64,000 nucleotides of DNA from positions 2,232,001-2,296,000 of the forward strand of contig CP136490.1 of the NCBI GenBank assembly GCA_032768795.1. The letters run 5' to 3'. Both the position numbers and the translations under genes were made by a program. Origin of the DNA: Tremella fuciformis (lineage: Eukaryota > Basidiomycota > Tremellomycetes > Tremellales > Tremellaceae). Of this stretch, positions 34,034 through 45,164 are shown one piece after another (within the stretch, counting starts at the first letter, position 1; each line of letters opens with the position of its first letter). The notes under the pieces were generated by a model. It searched no databases, had not been told where the DNA came from, and saw nothing but the letters and a program-made list of their open reading frames with translations.

Positions 34034-34149
34034 GCCGAGGACAGGATCGAGTTCTTCGAGACAGCCGGCAAGGGCCAGAAGGGCAAGGTCGAAGAAGTAG
34101 AGGCCAAGCTCACAGCACTCGAGGCAAAGGTATAGGAGCTGGAGAAGGG
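34034..34149 (+). pseudogene. Fragment copied from the USO1 coiled-coil region
   Basis: Bases 34034-34149 match USO1 bases about 27128-27243 at roughly 85 percent by eye. The encoded EFFETAGKGQKGK is almost the same as the USO1 stretch KFFETAGKGQKGK. The copy has an in-frame TAG (about 34133) and no start, so it is a dead fragment. It lies between the two recombinase genes, on the opposite strand. It shows DNA from about 7 kb to the left was captured into the island. Confidence 0.85.
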
Positions 34150-34849
34150 GCGGAACGATGGCGTACAAGTGATGGACGTCACCGAAAGACGAGGAACAGG
34201 AGGAGGAAGACGCGATGGGAGCTGCCGAAGGGTCCGGTGTTGCCGATCGGTAGTGGGCGCACCAAGTCACGGCGGGAGAGCAGTGAGAGGTCGAGGAGTG
34301 GGGAGACGAAGAAGCCTGGTGGTGGGATACGACGGAGGTGATCGTTGCCGAGTGGCAAGGATCCTTGTCGATGATTCTGCGGTCTGTGAAGTTGAGATAC
34401 GGCTCGGGACGCAGAAGCCTGGGTTCAGGCTGTGAAGTTCCCACCTAACGAATGACCCGGGAGACCTGGGGTGGCGAAGAGGAGTCGGGATACGAATCTC
34501 CTTGAGCGATGGTATCGACGATAGGGTATATGGTCGATGGAATATGCCAGGTATCTAGAAGATGCTTAGTATCGAATGCGTGAATGAAGAAAAGGTGAAA
34601 TGGAATGAAAGCGTGAGCGGGCATAGGTCGTGTGTGAAAGGGTCTGTGCGCTAGAGCGTTTTGCCACACACACACTGTACGTACGGTGGTGCACCGTCAT
34701 ACGATGCATGGCTTGTGAGCCACTGATGTCGGGCTTGTGGAATGAGTGTCAGTGTTCAGCGGTGCTTCCATGGCCGTATGTTACACATGTATGGGCTGCA
34801 TGACAGTAAACTTGTACGTGAAGTGCGGTATCAATGGAATAGCCACCTG
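34150..34849. other. Intergenic gap inside the recombinase island
   Basis: Downstream of the copy 1 recombinase stop. It begins with an acidic-coding remnant (DEEQEEEDAM) next to the USO1 fragment; nothing else recognised. Confidence 0.4.
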
Positions 34850-37800
34850 TTAACCTGTGCGTCTCTTTTTGGAGCGAGAAGATGAAGGTGCAGGGTCATC
34901 GTCGTCAGATCCCACGTCGTCTTCGCTTGCAGATCTGGGACCGGAGGCTGTCTCATTTGTGTCCGAATCGGACTCGTCGCTTCCATCTCCTGCTCTCGCC
35001 ATCTCCCGTGCCCTGCGTTCCGCGATGCCAGCCAGCTTCGTTGCCATGTTTCTCGCTGATGCCTCTGCTCGCTGGACTCTGCGCTTGTCGGAGTACTTTG
35101 CTCTGCGAGGGGCCACTGCTCGTTTCGATGTCTCCCATGCCTCCTCATGGGGAACGAAGTCAGGACCGCGATCCGGCAAAGCGGCGGGCCAGGCTAACAT
35201 GAGGGACGGGTGACCCACCTGACACCCCGGCTTGATCCTGTCCTTGACATGTGGTTTCAACCACTTGTCAAGTGTCGCTTGACTCGCGGCAATTGCCTCT
35301 ATCTTTTGCTTTGGCGCCAAAATGGGAACACCGTGAACAAGAATAAGGTGCCGCACAAAGTCCAGCTCGGATAAAGGCCCGTGTTCGTTGAGCTGACAAG
35401 TTGGGTCGGGACATTCGAGACCCAGGCGTCCATAGCAGTACGGTCTGTGTACTCGCAGTTGCTCATTCAAGCTGTTGCGTTTTTCGCGACGAGTCTGGAA
35501 CGAATCAGGAGATGGCATTGGGCGGCGGATAGTAGAACTCACAGCCTTTTTGTTGGAGACCGGCTCGTCGGCAACTGTGACGTCTTCCGTCGGGTCGGCA
35601 GCCTCGAGTAGACCTTCTCCCGCCACAATCGCATCTTCATCATTCTCCAAGGCAGTCGACGCTGACTGTCGTGCGACCCAACGCCTTGCCATCGTCATGA
35701 GCTGTGCCGCGTGGTTGGCGCAGTGTACGCGCATGGTCTGACGGGTATTGATGGGTCTAAGACCCTGTGTGAAGCTGCTGTTAGGGTCGCAGACACACAA
35801 CAAGCAGAACCTGTCATGTATCTGTCGGCCATGCTCATCGTAGACGGCGTCATACTTGGTATCGCGGGGCATGTCTCGCGGGTCGGATACTATCCATTCA
35901 TCCGGATAGGTATCGGCGCCCAAAGTTCCGTATGGGACGCCCGGGGTGATCTTTTCGAGAAACTCATTGGCATAGAGCCTTCGGCAGAATAACTCGAGCT
36001 CGACAGGATCGGCATGATACCTGTTGTCCGCATAATACCAGGCTGGCAATGGAAAGTCTTCGAATGAGAGCTGTCCCCGATATGGTTTGCTTGCCATCGG
36101 TAGTTTGATGTAGAACGGCGCTATTGAGCAATCCACCAAATAGTGAGCTTCAGCCGAAGTAAAGGTATCGAGAACAGCTCCACAGTGGCAATTGACGAGC
36201 CTGCCGAATCGTGTCTCTTTTTGAATTGCGACGGCCACAGACTCCAAGTTTAAGACTGTCTTTTTTGCCATCTTCTTGCCGATGAGTGGGTAGACGGGCG
36301 GCACGGTCTTGAGAGTGGCTTGAAGATGTGGCATACAATCGTTGAGCGTCCGGCCTGCGCCACAAGAGTCGACATGCGCGTAGCAGAGTGTTCGATATGC
36401 TGCCGGATCTGCGCCCGGGTCACACAAGTCCTTGAGCGGCCTGTCGCAAAAGCGGCATATGCTATTGATCGGAGAGTGTCCTGGCCTGTAGGCTGACATG
36501 TCGGATCGCAGATGTGGCAGCGAGGCGCAGAGTACCATGAGTTCCCTGTCCGCGAGAGCGGAACGAGGATTGAAGACAATGTGGCGGATGGCAGATAGAT
36601 CATCGCTGTACTTGTTGAGGACTGTGTTGTCGAAGTCCTCCTCGACGAGCTCAGCTTCCAGAGTAGCGCCGACATCTTGCTCTGAGTCGTCCTCAATTGG
36701 CTCCTCGATGCTGTCCGAGACACTTTCACCCGATTCGAATTCCGTCTCGTGGCGACGCCTTTTATCGGAGAAGTCGGCCAGTTCACCCAATGTAGTGATG
36801 CCAAGATAGTCTACAGCGTTGCGAATACCCTCGACGTCGAACTGGCTTCGCAATGTGTCCGGGTGCAGGGCTATTGCATCGAACATTCGTGAAATGGGCA
36901 TTCCGTACATTAGCGAGCCGACATCGCACGAACTGAACGTCAGTGATCAGAGGCAACAGAGGCCTGTAAACTTGCCAGACCTGCCGCAGATACGTCAGGA
37001 CCGTAGCTGTCTTCCAGACATGGTCTAGCTTTCCTTCGATGTCCTCCAGGCTCGATCCTACACATGGTCAGTTTACATTCTTGATCTGTAACAGTGGGAG
37101 CAGCAACGTACCGGTGACTCTCATGTAGATGGCTACCATACGCCTGAAGGCGTGCTGCCCCAAGGGATGTTCGAATCCTGCTAGACGCGAGAGCCGTGCG
37201 AGTGTGCACGAATTCATGCGAACAGAGATTGCGCCTCCTTCCCCATCCAGTCCAAATCGAAAGACTTTGAGATCCCCAACGTCATCCCCAAATTCGACAC
37301 ATTTTAGGGGGAGGCCTTCAAGGAAGGCTGGATCGCGCATCGTTTCAAATGGAACTGGCAGGACGTCGTCCTTTTTGGCCAAGACCAGAAACCAGAACAC
37401 TGGACAAGACCAATATTGCGGAGACTCGATGAGAGGATGTTTGCCGAATTCCCCAGTCGGAGTCTTGAAATTCCTGGGGCGGTATACGAGCGATATGCGA
37501 TTGGATGCGCCGCCTTGTTGAGGAGGCTGTACACAAAGATAGACGTCGCGATATCTTATGCCAGTTCGTTCGCATTCCTGGGACCAAGAGAATGATGATC
37601 CGGCTCGCAGACCGGTTTTACTTTCAAGTGCCATCCAGAATAGCATGTTGAACCTGGAACGGCTCGAGTTGCGAGCAAAAGCCCCATGAAGACACGTTCT
37701 AGCCAACTGCTCATAGCCAGAGGCGTCGGTGATGAATCGTCGGCGTTTGACCTTTACAAGAAGTTTTTGCTTGACCATATCGTTATGTATGAAGGCGAAC

Positions 37801-38213
37801 GCGCCTTTTCGATCGATTGGTGACAGTTCTTGGCCCCGAATGTCTTCGTAGTGACACACTAACGAAACCAGTAGATCCTTTGCGGTGACCACTGTTGGAA
37901 CGTCTTTGATCCTGCCAAAGGCCGCCCCAGCCCACCGTACCAGAGTACCTGTGATGACTTGCCAGGTAAGAGCGGGGAACGATCTGTCGAGGTACTGGTC
38001 CCCATGAGTAGGACTGCCGGCGAGTTTGCTCGACTCTCCGATCGCATTCATATGCTCGACATAGTCACAAAGCTGCTCCCATGCTGCAGCACGCTTGGTG
38101 ACCGTTCTTGGAGCAAGCGTCTTGTTGGTGTCGTGGCTGATGTTGGCTGCATCGAGCAGCGCAAAGTAGTCAAAGTCGGCGGCGTCATGAACTTCTTTGG
38201 ACATGCCGACCAT
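34850..38213 (-). CDS. Tyrosine recombinase with C-terminal Cys/His motifs (Crypton/DUF3435-like)
   Basis: Predicted DNA integrase/transposase of 1088 residues from three exons (38213-37112, 37057-36976, 36932-34850). The core carries Arg203 (KTGLRAG), His354 and Arg357 (LGQHAFRRM), Trp382 and Tyr390 (HVWKTATVLTYLRQ). The R, HxxR, W and Y spacing (25 then 8) matches tyrosine recombinases. RYRDVYLC and CPVFWFLVLA are also typical of fungal recombinases. Intron 2 (36975-36933) needs a GC donor (GCAAGT). The long C-terminal part has repeated Cys/His groups (ICRFCDRPLKDLCD, CHCGAV, CLLCVCDP, CPDPTCQLNEHGP with a following H-x4-H) and a Lys/Arg- and Asp-rich tail, so probable zinc-dependent DNA binding. 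Family assignment between Crypton and DUF3435 is open. Confidence 0.8.
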
Positions 38214-38951
38214 TGTGCCGGATTTGCAGATCGGTGCCGATGGTGCTGCTCGATCTCAGTGGTGAGGACCGATGTCAGATGCAGACGCCTGCTTCTAGTC
38301 ACAGATAGCCTGTCTGCGAAGTGTTTCGAGATCGCTGGGAGGCAGATGGCTTGTGGAGACAGTGGCGAGAGTCGACTGCAGAGTGAGCATGCGCTGTTTC
38401 ACGCAGATTGACTCACGGAGATGAGGGGCGACTGACTAAGCCACTGCGATGTGTAAGACGGACGGATGACCGGCGCGTCTAGAGGGATAGTGGGAGGGAC
38501 GAGCAGCGAGATGAGTGACCGACTGACTGGAGAGTCTAGAGGGATAGTCGGGAGGGACGAGCAGCGAGATGGGTGGACGACTGACTGGAGAGTCCAGAGG
38601 GATAGTCGGGAGGGACGAGCAGCGAGATGGGTGGACGACTGACTGGGAAGTCCAGAGAAAGAGAGTCGGGAGGAGCGAGGAGCGAGTGGAGTGGACGACT
38701 GACTGGGAAGTCCAGAGAAAGAGAGTCGGGAGGAGCGAGGGGCGAGTGGAGTGGTTGAGCTAGTGGGGTATCCAGAGAGAGATGAGAGTATCGAGCGAGC
38801 TGCAGAGTGGACCTCCTGCTTTGGATGCTATGGAGTAGGGATGCAACACCAAGCCAGTCGCGATCGAGAGGGTTGCCTCGGCGTCGGAGCCTTTCGGAGA
38901 ATTACTAATGACTACTAGTGACTAATCCCTTTGAACCCTTAACCCCATCAA
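38214..38951. other. Gap between the recombinase and the truncated regulator
   Basis: Contains the upstream region of the recombinase (38214-38460), the minisatellite (38467-38790) and about 160 bases before the regulator. No zinc-cluster exon for the regulator was found here. Confidence 0.5.
38467..38790 (+). repeat. Minisatellite of 58-60 base units
   Basis: About five and a half units starting GACTGACTGG. Units at 38521-38578 and 38579-38636 are 58 bases and nearly identical; those at 38637-38696 and 38697-38756 are 60 bases and form a second subtype with GAAAGAGAGTCGGGAGG. The outer copies are more decayed. Confidence 0.9.
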
Positions 38952-41175
38952 ATGTCCATTAGCCCGACCGCCGCCACCCAGCCCCCCCTATTACGTAACT
39001 GGGTAGGTCTCGGACTGCTTGATTTTCTGGCATACCTGGCAAGCGGTTGTCAGACGCCTTGATCAATTTCTACTTTGAGTGAGCGACCTCAAGCGAGATT
39101 TCGACGCTGATTCTCAACAGCAATATCAAGTCTGCTTTGCATGGTCCTCCCGTCCCTCGCTGATGTTCGATAGCTGGACGCGCTACCCCATCCATCAACC
39201 ATACTTTCGCAAGCGTTACAACAGCCTCTACCACTCCTTGACGCGTCGCCCTCTCAATCCCGACATTGACCTCCGCCTTCTTCGCTGGCTACCCGTCCTG
39301 TTTTCTGTGGTGCGTCTATACCCTAGCTTATTTGACCCTGAACTGACGAAGAAGCTAGTTATCGCAACTCACGAGATCCCAGAGGACATATTGCCCTCTG
39401 AGGATCAGATCTTATGGGAAGAGAGGCTCTACGCGTCCGCTAGAACAGCCACAGACTGCGCTCGGAGTACGGCAATGGAGAATGTAGATGTCATGTTGGG
39501 AGCACTACTGATCTCTCGCTATACGTGAGCTAGACGCCCAGTCGATCGTTCTGACCCAACAGTCTGATGATTCGGCGACCGGCCGAAGGGGGGATACCCA
39601 TGTCCATCGCTTTCCCAATAGGTCTATATCGGGATGGCACCATACTTGGCCTTCCGAGTCCGAAAGATGTCGAGATCAGAAGACGCGCTTGGGCTATGCT
39701 TTATCATCTGGACAGGTCCATCGGTCTGCTAGTTGGTCGTCCGCCCGTCATATCGGATGCGCACACGGACACCCGCCCTCCCGCCAACCTCGACGACGCG
39801 GAATTGGAGGGGGAGTTCGATCCTGCCGGTCATCCTCTCTCACATCCCACTCCGTGGACTTACATTGTTGTCAGGTGAGCGAGGACCGTCGCCGCGGGCT
39901 GAAACGACGCAGGCACCATCTGGCCGAGATATTGGGGCGTATTGCTTTTCATACGTTTACGGTGCACCCTCCCGTCTACCAGGCGGTCTTGGACCTCGAT
40001 CGCGACTTGTTGGCTTGGCAAGCGGCTCTGCCGCCTTTTCTGGCCATGATCAATCCGGATCGTAGCTACGATGCAGGTAACAGCTATTTGTATGTTCAGC
40101 GACACCTTCTTGCATTAGAGTGGTACTATGCTCGAGTCACGCTGCACCGGTAAGCTCTTCCAGCCACATTTGTCCGCGCGCCCTACTCATCTGCAGGCCA
40201 TACCTTTTAAGACGAGGAGTAAACGAGGGTCACTACGTCTATTCGCAGACAGCCGCCATCGATTCGGCAAAAGACGACTTGCTCGGTCGACGAGAGTTTG
40301 TGATGGAGAAGGGAGCTATGACCAGCAGTGGTGGCTACCGCCTGTGAGATCACATAGCCGCGCACCTGTCCCTGGCTGATGGAGCAGGTTGGACTCTATG
40401 ATGGTCTTGGAGGTGGTCATGAAACGTGTGCAAGCTCTTCGATCTCCATTTGCGCTGCTAACCTCTGCCAGTCGAGCCTGACACGCCCCGAACCGCAGAG
40501 CTTCGCCGCGTTATCGATCTCGTCTCTGGCAGACAACCGGACGAGTTGGGCCGAGTCTCCGAGCCCCTGGGACAGGAAGAGTTATCCACCATCGCCAACT
40601 TGACTGCGCGAACCGCTGCTCCGCCTCCTCCGAAGGGCGTTGACCGACCTGAAGAGGCCAGTATGCGGGATGTGCACGCCCAAAGCCTCGTGAATTTCGT
40701 CAAGAAGGCAGGTTCTGCACCACGGGTCGGCGATGGCTCAACATCGACAATGTCCACAGCTTGGCCCCAATCTACGTCACTGCCAGCATCGGCGCAGCCA
40801 AACAGCCTGGCCGGGTGGTCTACAGTGCTCAGTGCTCAGCCCACAGGCTCTGTTCCGCCGGTCCCCGCTTCCGCCGTTCCAGCGCATCTCGACTCGTCGA
40901 CTTCTTTGCTGGACAGTCTTTTGGGCAACGTGAACCGACAGGGGACATTTGACGTCCCCTTTGACGACTTGAGCTATCTAGGAGAGATACACGAGCAGCG
41001 TTTCAACCCGTTTGCACTGGCACAATCGTACCCAGGAGCAGATCCGTGAGCCCTTGCCCGTGAGCCGCTGCCCGGCTGATGTTCCAGTGGTGATCCGTCT
41101 GCAGTCGATGAGCAGACCCAGCTGTTCGATTACCTTCTCTCCGCTATAGCCAATCAGCAGCCCGTGGGACAGTGA
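38952..41175 (+). CDS. Fungal transcription factor domain protein lacking the zinc cluster
   Basis: The first supported exon starts at the ATG at 38952 (MSISPTAATQPPLL) and joins by short introns to HALINFYFD and WTRYPIHQPYFRKRYN, the beginning of the fungal-specific transcription factor domain. Later blocks are LLRWLPVLFSVVRLYP, IEIRRRAW-like VEIRRRAWAMLYHLDRSIG, GRPPVISDAHTDTRPP, FLAMINPDRSYD and RHLLALEWYYARVTLHRPYL. The final exon ends FDYLLSAIANQQPVGQ with the stop at 41173-41175. A Zn2Cys6 cluster should precede this domain but none is found; an in-frame TAA lies just upstream of the ATG and then comes the minisatellite. The gene seems to have lost its 5' part at the island border. It may be non-functional or act without DNA binding. 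Confidence 0.7.
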
Positions 41176-41559
41176 CCATGCACGATCGTTGCCGTTCCTA
41201 TCAAGGCTGTATCGAGGTATTTCGTGGGCGTCTGAGCAGTTCTGAAGTTCGATATCTGCAGAAGCGCCCACTTAGGCTCCGCGTGCCTAACTTTGGTCAA
41301 TGCCGATCGTCGGTCTCAATATTTAGGCGTCACATCGTGACTAAGCGAGTCCAGTGCCAGGCGATCCTCGGCTGTACCATTCGATGAGCTTCTCTTACCT
41401 CTCAACATGCCCTTTCCCGCAGCTTCAGGCCATTGCGCAGCTTCTTACTGCCACCCAGCGCACCGTCGGCGTTATCGTGACGGAGTGTCATAGACTTACT
41501 TGGTCTCGTATCCTCTGCGAAACTTTGTGGTGATACCACCTCCAGACTAAGTCATCATA
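41176..41559. other. Intergenic gap
   Basis: Between the truncated regulator and the SRPBCC gene, both plus strand. It carries the SRPBCC promoter; no clear element recognised. Confidence 0.4.
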
Positions 41560-42093
41560 ATGGCGACCTATATCCAATGGCCCGAGAAGTATCTCCCTGG
41601 CACAACGGACAACTTCGTCTCGAACGAGACCATCGTCGCTGGCCTCTCCGCCCTCGATGTCTGGCCGCTCTTGAACGATATCACTCAGTGGGAGACATAT
41701 TACCGCAATTGCTCCAACGTCTCGCCTCCATCGTCGGGTCCGGAACTGAAAAAGGGTGACCAATTCTCCTTCTCCACGTTCGGCTTTCCCCCGCTCCCCT
41801 CAGTCGTTGCCGAATCCATCCCTCCTTCGCCCCAAAGCCCAGGTCGACTCTCATGGATCGCCAAGAGTGGAGACGAGGTGCCGTCGGGCGACAGCATTGA
41901 CGTGTACCACGCGTGGATCGTTGAGGATCTCGAGGGAGGCAGGGTCAGAATTCTCACGCAGGAGAGCCAATTGGGCGAACCGGCCAAGGAGCTGAGCGAG
42001 AAGCGACCGAACATCATGCTGAACGGACACCAGGACTGGCTGGATGGACTGGTTCGCGCTGCTCGGGAGAAGAAATCCGCATTGTCCGCCTAA
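41560..42093 (+). CDS. SRPBCC (START-like) fold protein
   Basis: Uninterrupted frame of 177 residues from the ATG at 41560 (MATYIQWPEKYLPGTTDN). Features of the SRPBCC/polyketide-cyclase-like family: an N-terminal strand then SALDVWPLLNDITQWETYY (helix and W), GDQFSFSTFGFPPLP, VYHAWIVEDLEGGRVRILTQ, and a C-terminal helix HQDWLDGLVRAAREKK. Such proteins bind hydrophobic or aromatic ligands; some are enzymes. Its place beside gentisate and transporter genes suggests a role with an aromatic substrate, which is inference. Cytosolic. Confidence 0.75.
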   Translation: MATYIQWPEKYLPGTTDNFVSNETIVAGLSALDVWPLLNDITQWETYYRNCSNVSPPSSGPELKKGDQFSFSTFGFPPLPSVVAESIPPSPQSPGRLSWIAKSGDEVPSGDSIDVYHAWIVEDLEGGRVRILTQESQLGEPAKELSEKRPNIMLNGHQDWLDGLVRAAREKKSALSA

Positions 42094-42631
42094 GTAAGTA
42101 CCGGCCGCCAGGGGGAAGGCGCTGACCACTGCCAGAGAAGCCGCCTAGATGTACTCATGCACAATGAAATGACGCATTTCCGTGGCGCCGACTGCATGAG
42201 ACTATGCTTTGATAGTCAGCCGGGGGGATCGTGACCCTTTGTGACACTTCTGCTCATTCCAACGTCTGAGAGCTGCAGTCGACATCTCTGATCGCAAGTC
42301 TGACTTACTGTATGATTGGACACCACATCGCTTCCGGGCCAATTCAGAATCCTTTTCACCTGTCCGCTCAGCAGACGGCTCTTGGGAAACGTGGCAACTA
42401 CGTTGCCGGTCGAGCTGGCGTGGTCACGACGGGCAAGGGCTTATACGTGATCGCCGCGGTCGATCTGCTTGATGCTGAGGCAATCCGTGCGGGAACTGGA
42501 GGTATCACAAGGGCAGTAGAGCAGCTTTGAAGCCATCATGCCCATGCATCGAACACCTGGCCTGACATGGAAGATATCCGCCCTCACTTTGCCCAATCAG
42601 TCCTTGCTGACGCTCGCGCCTACAAGTTCAC
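42094..42631. other. Intergenic gap between convergent genes
   Basis: Between the SRPBCC stop (+) and the transporter stop (-). Nothing recognised. Confidence 0.4.
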
Positions 42632-44485
42632 TCAAGCTTTGCGCTCAACATCCTTGTCGTCGATATCCCCCAAGTGACCGTGCTCAATGTGCTGCGCATT
42701 ACCACTTATCCCCTCCTTGTTTTGCTCCATCGCTTCCATGGCGACCAGCTCCGCGGCGTCCTTCCCATCGAACAACCTTGATACTTCTTCGATAGTCTGA
42801 CCCTTGGTCTCGACGTAGAAGAAGTAGGCGAAGACCACCAACAACACCTGGACGGCGATGTAGACAAAGTAGTACTTCCAAGCTATGGCATTCAGGGCGA
42901 CCGGATTGACGTATTGGTTGAAAGCGAGCGATGTCGACTGACAAAAGACGTAGATGCTCATGCCTTTGGATCGAAGGCCGAAGGGGAGAATTTCGGCAAC
43001 ATACAGGTTCGCGAGAGTGGCCCAAGCCATGTTGTAGAACAGGTAGAAGAGGTACAGGAAGGGGATGACGGCGATTCCGACCGATTTGACCTTGTGTTTG
43101 GCGAATTCGCCAGAGAGGCCGGTGACGATGGAGAACATGCACAAGGTGCCGATAGAACCTGTGAGCCACAGAGGTCGACGGCCAACTCGCTCGACGAATT
43201 GCGCACAGGTCATGGTGACGATCAGGTTGAAGATGGCTAGTCCACCGTTGATTCCGGCTTGTTGGGCGGGATCGGTGATTCCGGCAAGCTTGAGGATGGG
43301 GCTAGAGAGTGAGCTTGAACACCCGCTGAGGCCGCTAGGAGGCTAGGACTGGGATGTGAGGAGAACAAGGACCTACGCGAGGTAGTATGATACCAGTCCG
43401 ACGCCATTCAACTGCGTCGCAAAGGCTGTGCAGACAAGGACGAATAGTCTCTTCCTGTTGCCCCGGGTCTTGAGGAATGCCCCATAACTGTTCGATTGCT
43501 GCTCGGTATCCCTTCGGATCCCCTCTCGGATCTCCACGTATTCGGCACGGACAAGCTCGTCGTCGGTGTCCCCGTTGGCGTGCATCTTGGCGATCGTGAG
43601 GATTGCCTCTTGATCCCTGCCAACGCTCGCGAGCCATCGCGGTGACTCGGGCATCTGTCCAAGGGCAATGTAGATACCGACCGCCGCGGTGCCAAACGCC
43701 TGGACGAGGGTAGGGAGTCTCCAGGCCCAGGTCGATTGCCAGTGGATCATACCGAAGCACAGCCAAGCGGCGATACTCGAACCCACGTAGAAACAGCCGA
43801 GATACATGCCTCCGGCGACAGCGCGCAGTCGCTGCGCATCAGCAGGGCCGTACACCATGGGCAGAGGCGGAGCAAGGGGACCTACCGGATGACACAGTTC
43901 TTGGACCATGGGGGGCGCGATGGTCGCTTGCATACCGAGACCGGCGCCGAGGACGACCCGACCACCAATGAGCATGTTTCGGCTGTGGGCAAAGGTGTTG
44001 ACAAAGGCCCCGACAACGGAGATACAGGAAGCGGAGAGGAGGCACCACCGTCGACCGTATCGATCGGCAATGAGCGAAGCAACAAAGGGGGCGACGATCT
44101 TTGCTGACAGTTAGCATGCGGCACTGTGAAACGGAGTATGGGGGACCGACGGAAATAGAATGACGCTGCGATCAGACCCAATGCTGAACCAGCGGGTTTG
44201 TGGAAGTATGTCTGCCACTGGGGCACTGTCTGGAGACCATTCAACAAGGAGCCGTCATACTATGCGGTTAGTCGTCGAGAATATCCACACAGTCGTCCTG
44301 CTCACACCGAACGTGAACACGCAGCAGTAGAGCATGACAATGTGGATCGCCATCCGTCTCAGTCCGGGATCTCGCCACCATTTCGGATGGGTGTTATCTG
44401 TCAAGATCAGCCCCGACGCCATGATCCCGATCCATGTGATAGACTTACTCTGCCAAGTTTGAAACCCGATCGTGTCGTCCGTCAT
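42632..44485 (-). CDS. MFS sugar transporter, lactose/cellobiose-permease-like
   Basis: Complete 12-helix plasma-membrane sugar porter. The ATG at 44485 gives MTDDTIGFQTWQ, an intron, then NNTHPKWWRDPGLRR. Later blocks are DGSLLNGLQTVPQWQTYF, VASLIADRYGRRW (family signature), MLIGGRVVLGAGLGM, the intron-joined HP-RLRAVAGGMYLGCFYVGS, WRLPTLVQAFG, MPESPRWLASVGR, TQLNGVGLVSYYLA, AEILPFGLRSKGMS and YVETKGQTIEEVSRLFDG. It ends DDKDVERKA. Relatives import lactose, cellobiose or other glycosides. With the cytosolic GH1 beta-glucosidase at 55605-57424, uptake of a beta-glucoside is plausible. A second member of the subfamily lies at 1-420. Confidence 0.88.
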
Positions 44486-45164
44486 ATTGGAAGATGTGAT
44501 GCGTGCGCACTGTTGAGGGCCGAGTGTTCTCTCTTCTCATGCCTGCGACATCTATATATGTTCACGATGGAGGCCCACGTTCGACAGGCCAAAGCAGCGG
44601 CCTAGCTGAGGTCGTCCCGTGTTTTCTGCAATTTACCGCTCTTCCCGATCTCAGAGGCCCACGGGGTCGAGCATGGAGACGGGGCGAGGCGCGAACGAGC
44701 CAATGCGCCGCTGGAAAGAGCGGCTCGACACCGGTAAGAACGGTGCAAATCCGGGCTATGCAGATGCTCGACCGACAACGCCAAGCAGATAGATACTTTG
44801 TTCCCGCAGTTCAAGTTGAGCCGGTGGGGGATTTCAACCAGCCGACACCGGCATTCGGGATCTGCTTTCTCGGCGGTGACCGGCTAAATGGAGTTGGCAG
44901 ATGAGATGCATGGACAGAGCTACGAGGAATGTTACTACTGTGATGACGTGTCACCCCTGGTGGGCGACCTGATACTCAGGTAAGCCTTTGACCTGCTCCC
45001 AGTCGGGCCTGAGCAGCTCCGCAAACCTGAACTCGTCAGCATCCGCACCGATCACCTTCTAAAGCAGGGGTGAGGAGAACTTGGGGACCTGTTAACGCAC
45101 TGGGTTGATCTACCGTAGCTCCCAAAGTCAGCCCGGGCCTGAATGACTCTGATCAAACGGGTGC
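44486..45164. other. Intergenic gap
   Basis: Upstream of the transporter and downstream of the flavin-reductase-like gene, both minus strand. Short open frames only; none supported. Confidence 0.4.

Noticed and set aside
37160..37185. TTCGAATCC-like tRNA B box
   Set aside because: It lies in the recombinase coding sequence (LAGFEHPLG region), and no A box or cloverleaf fits around it.
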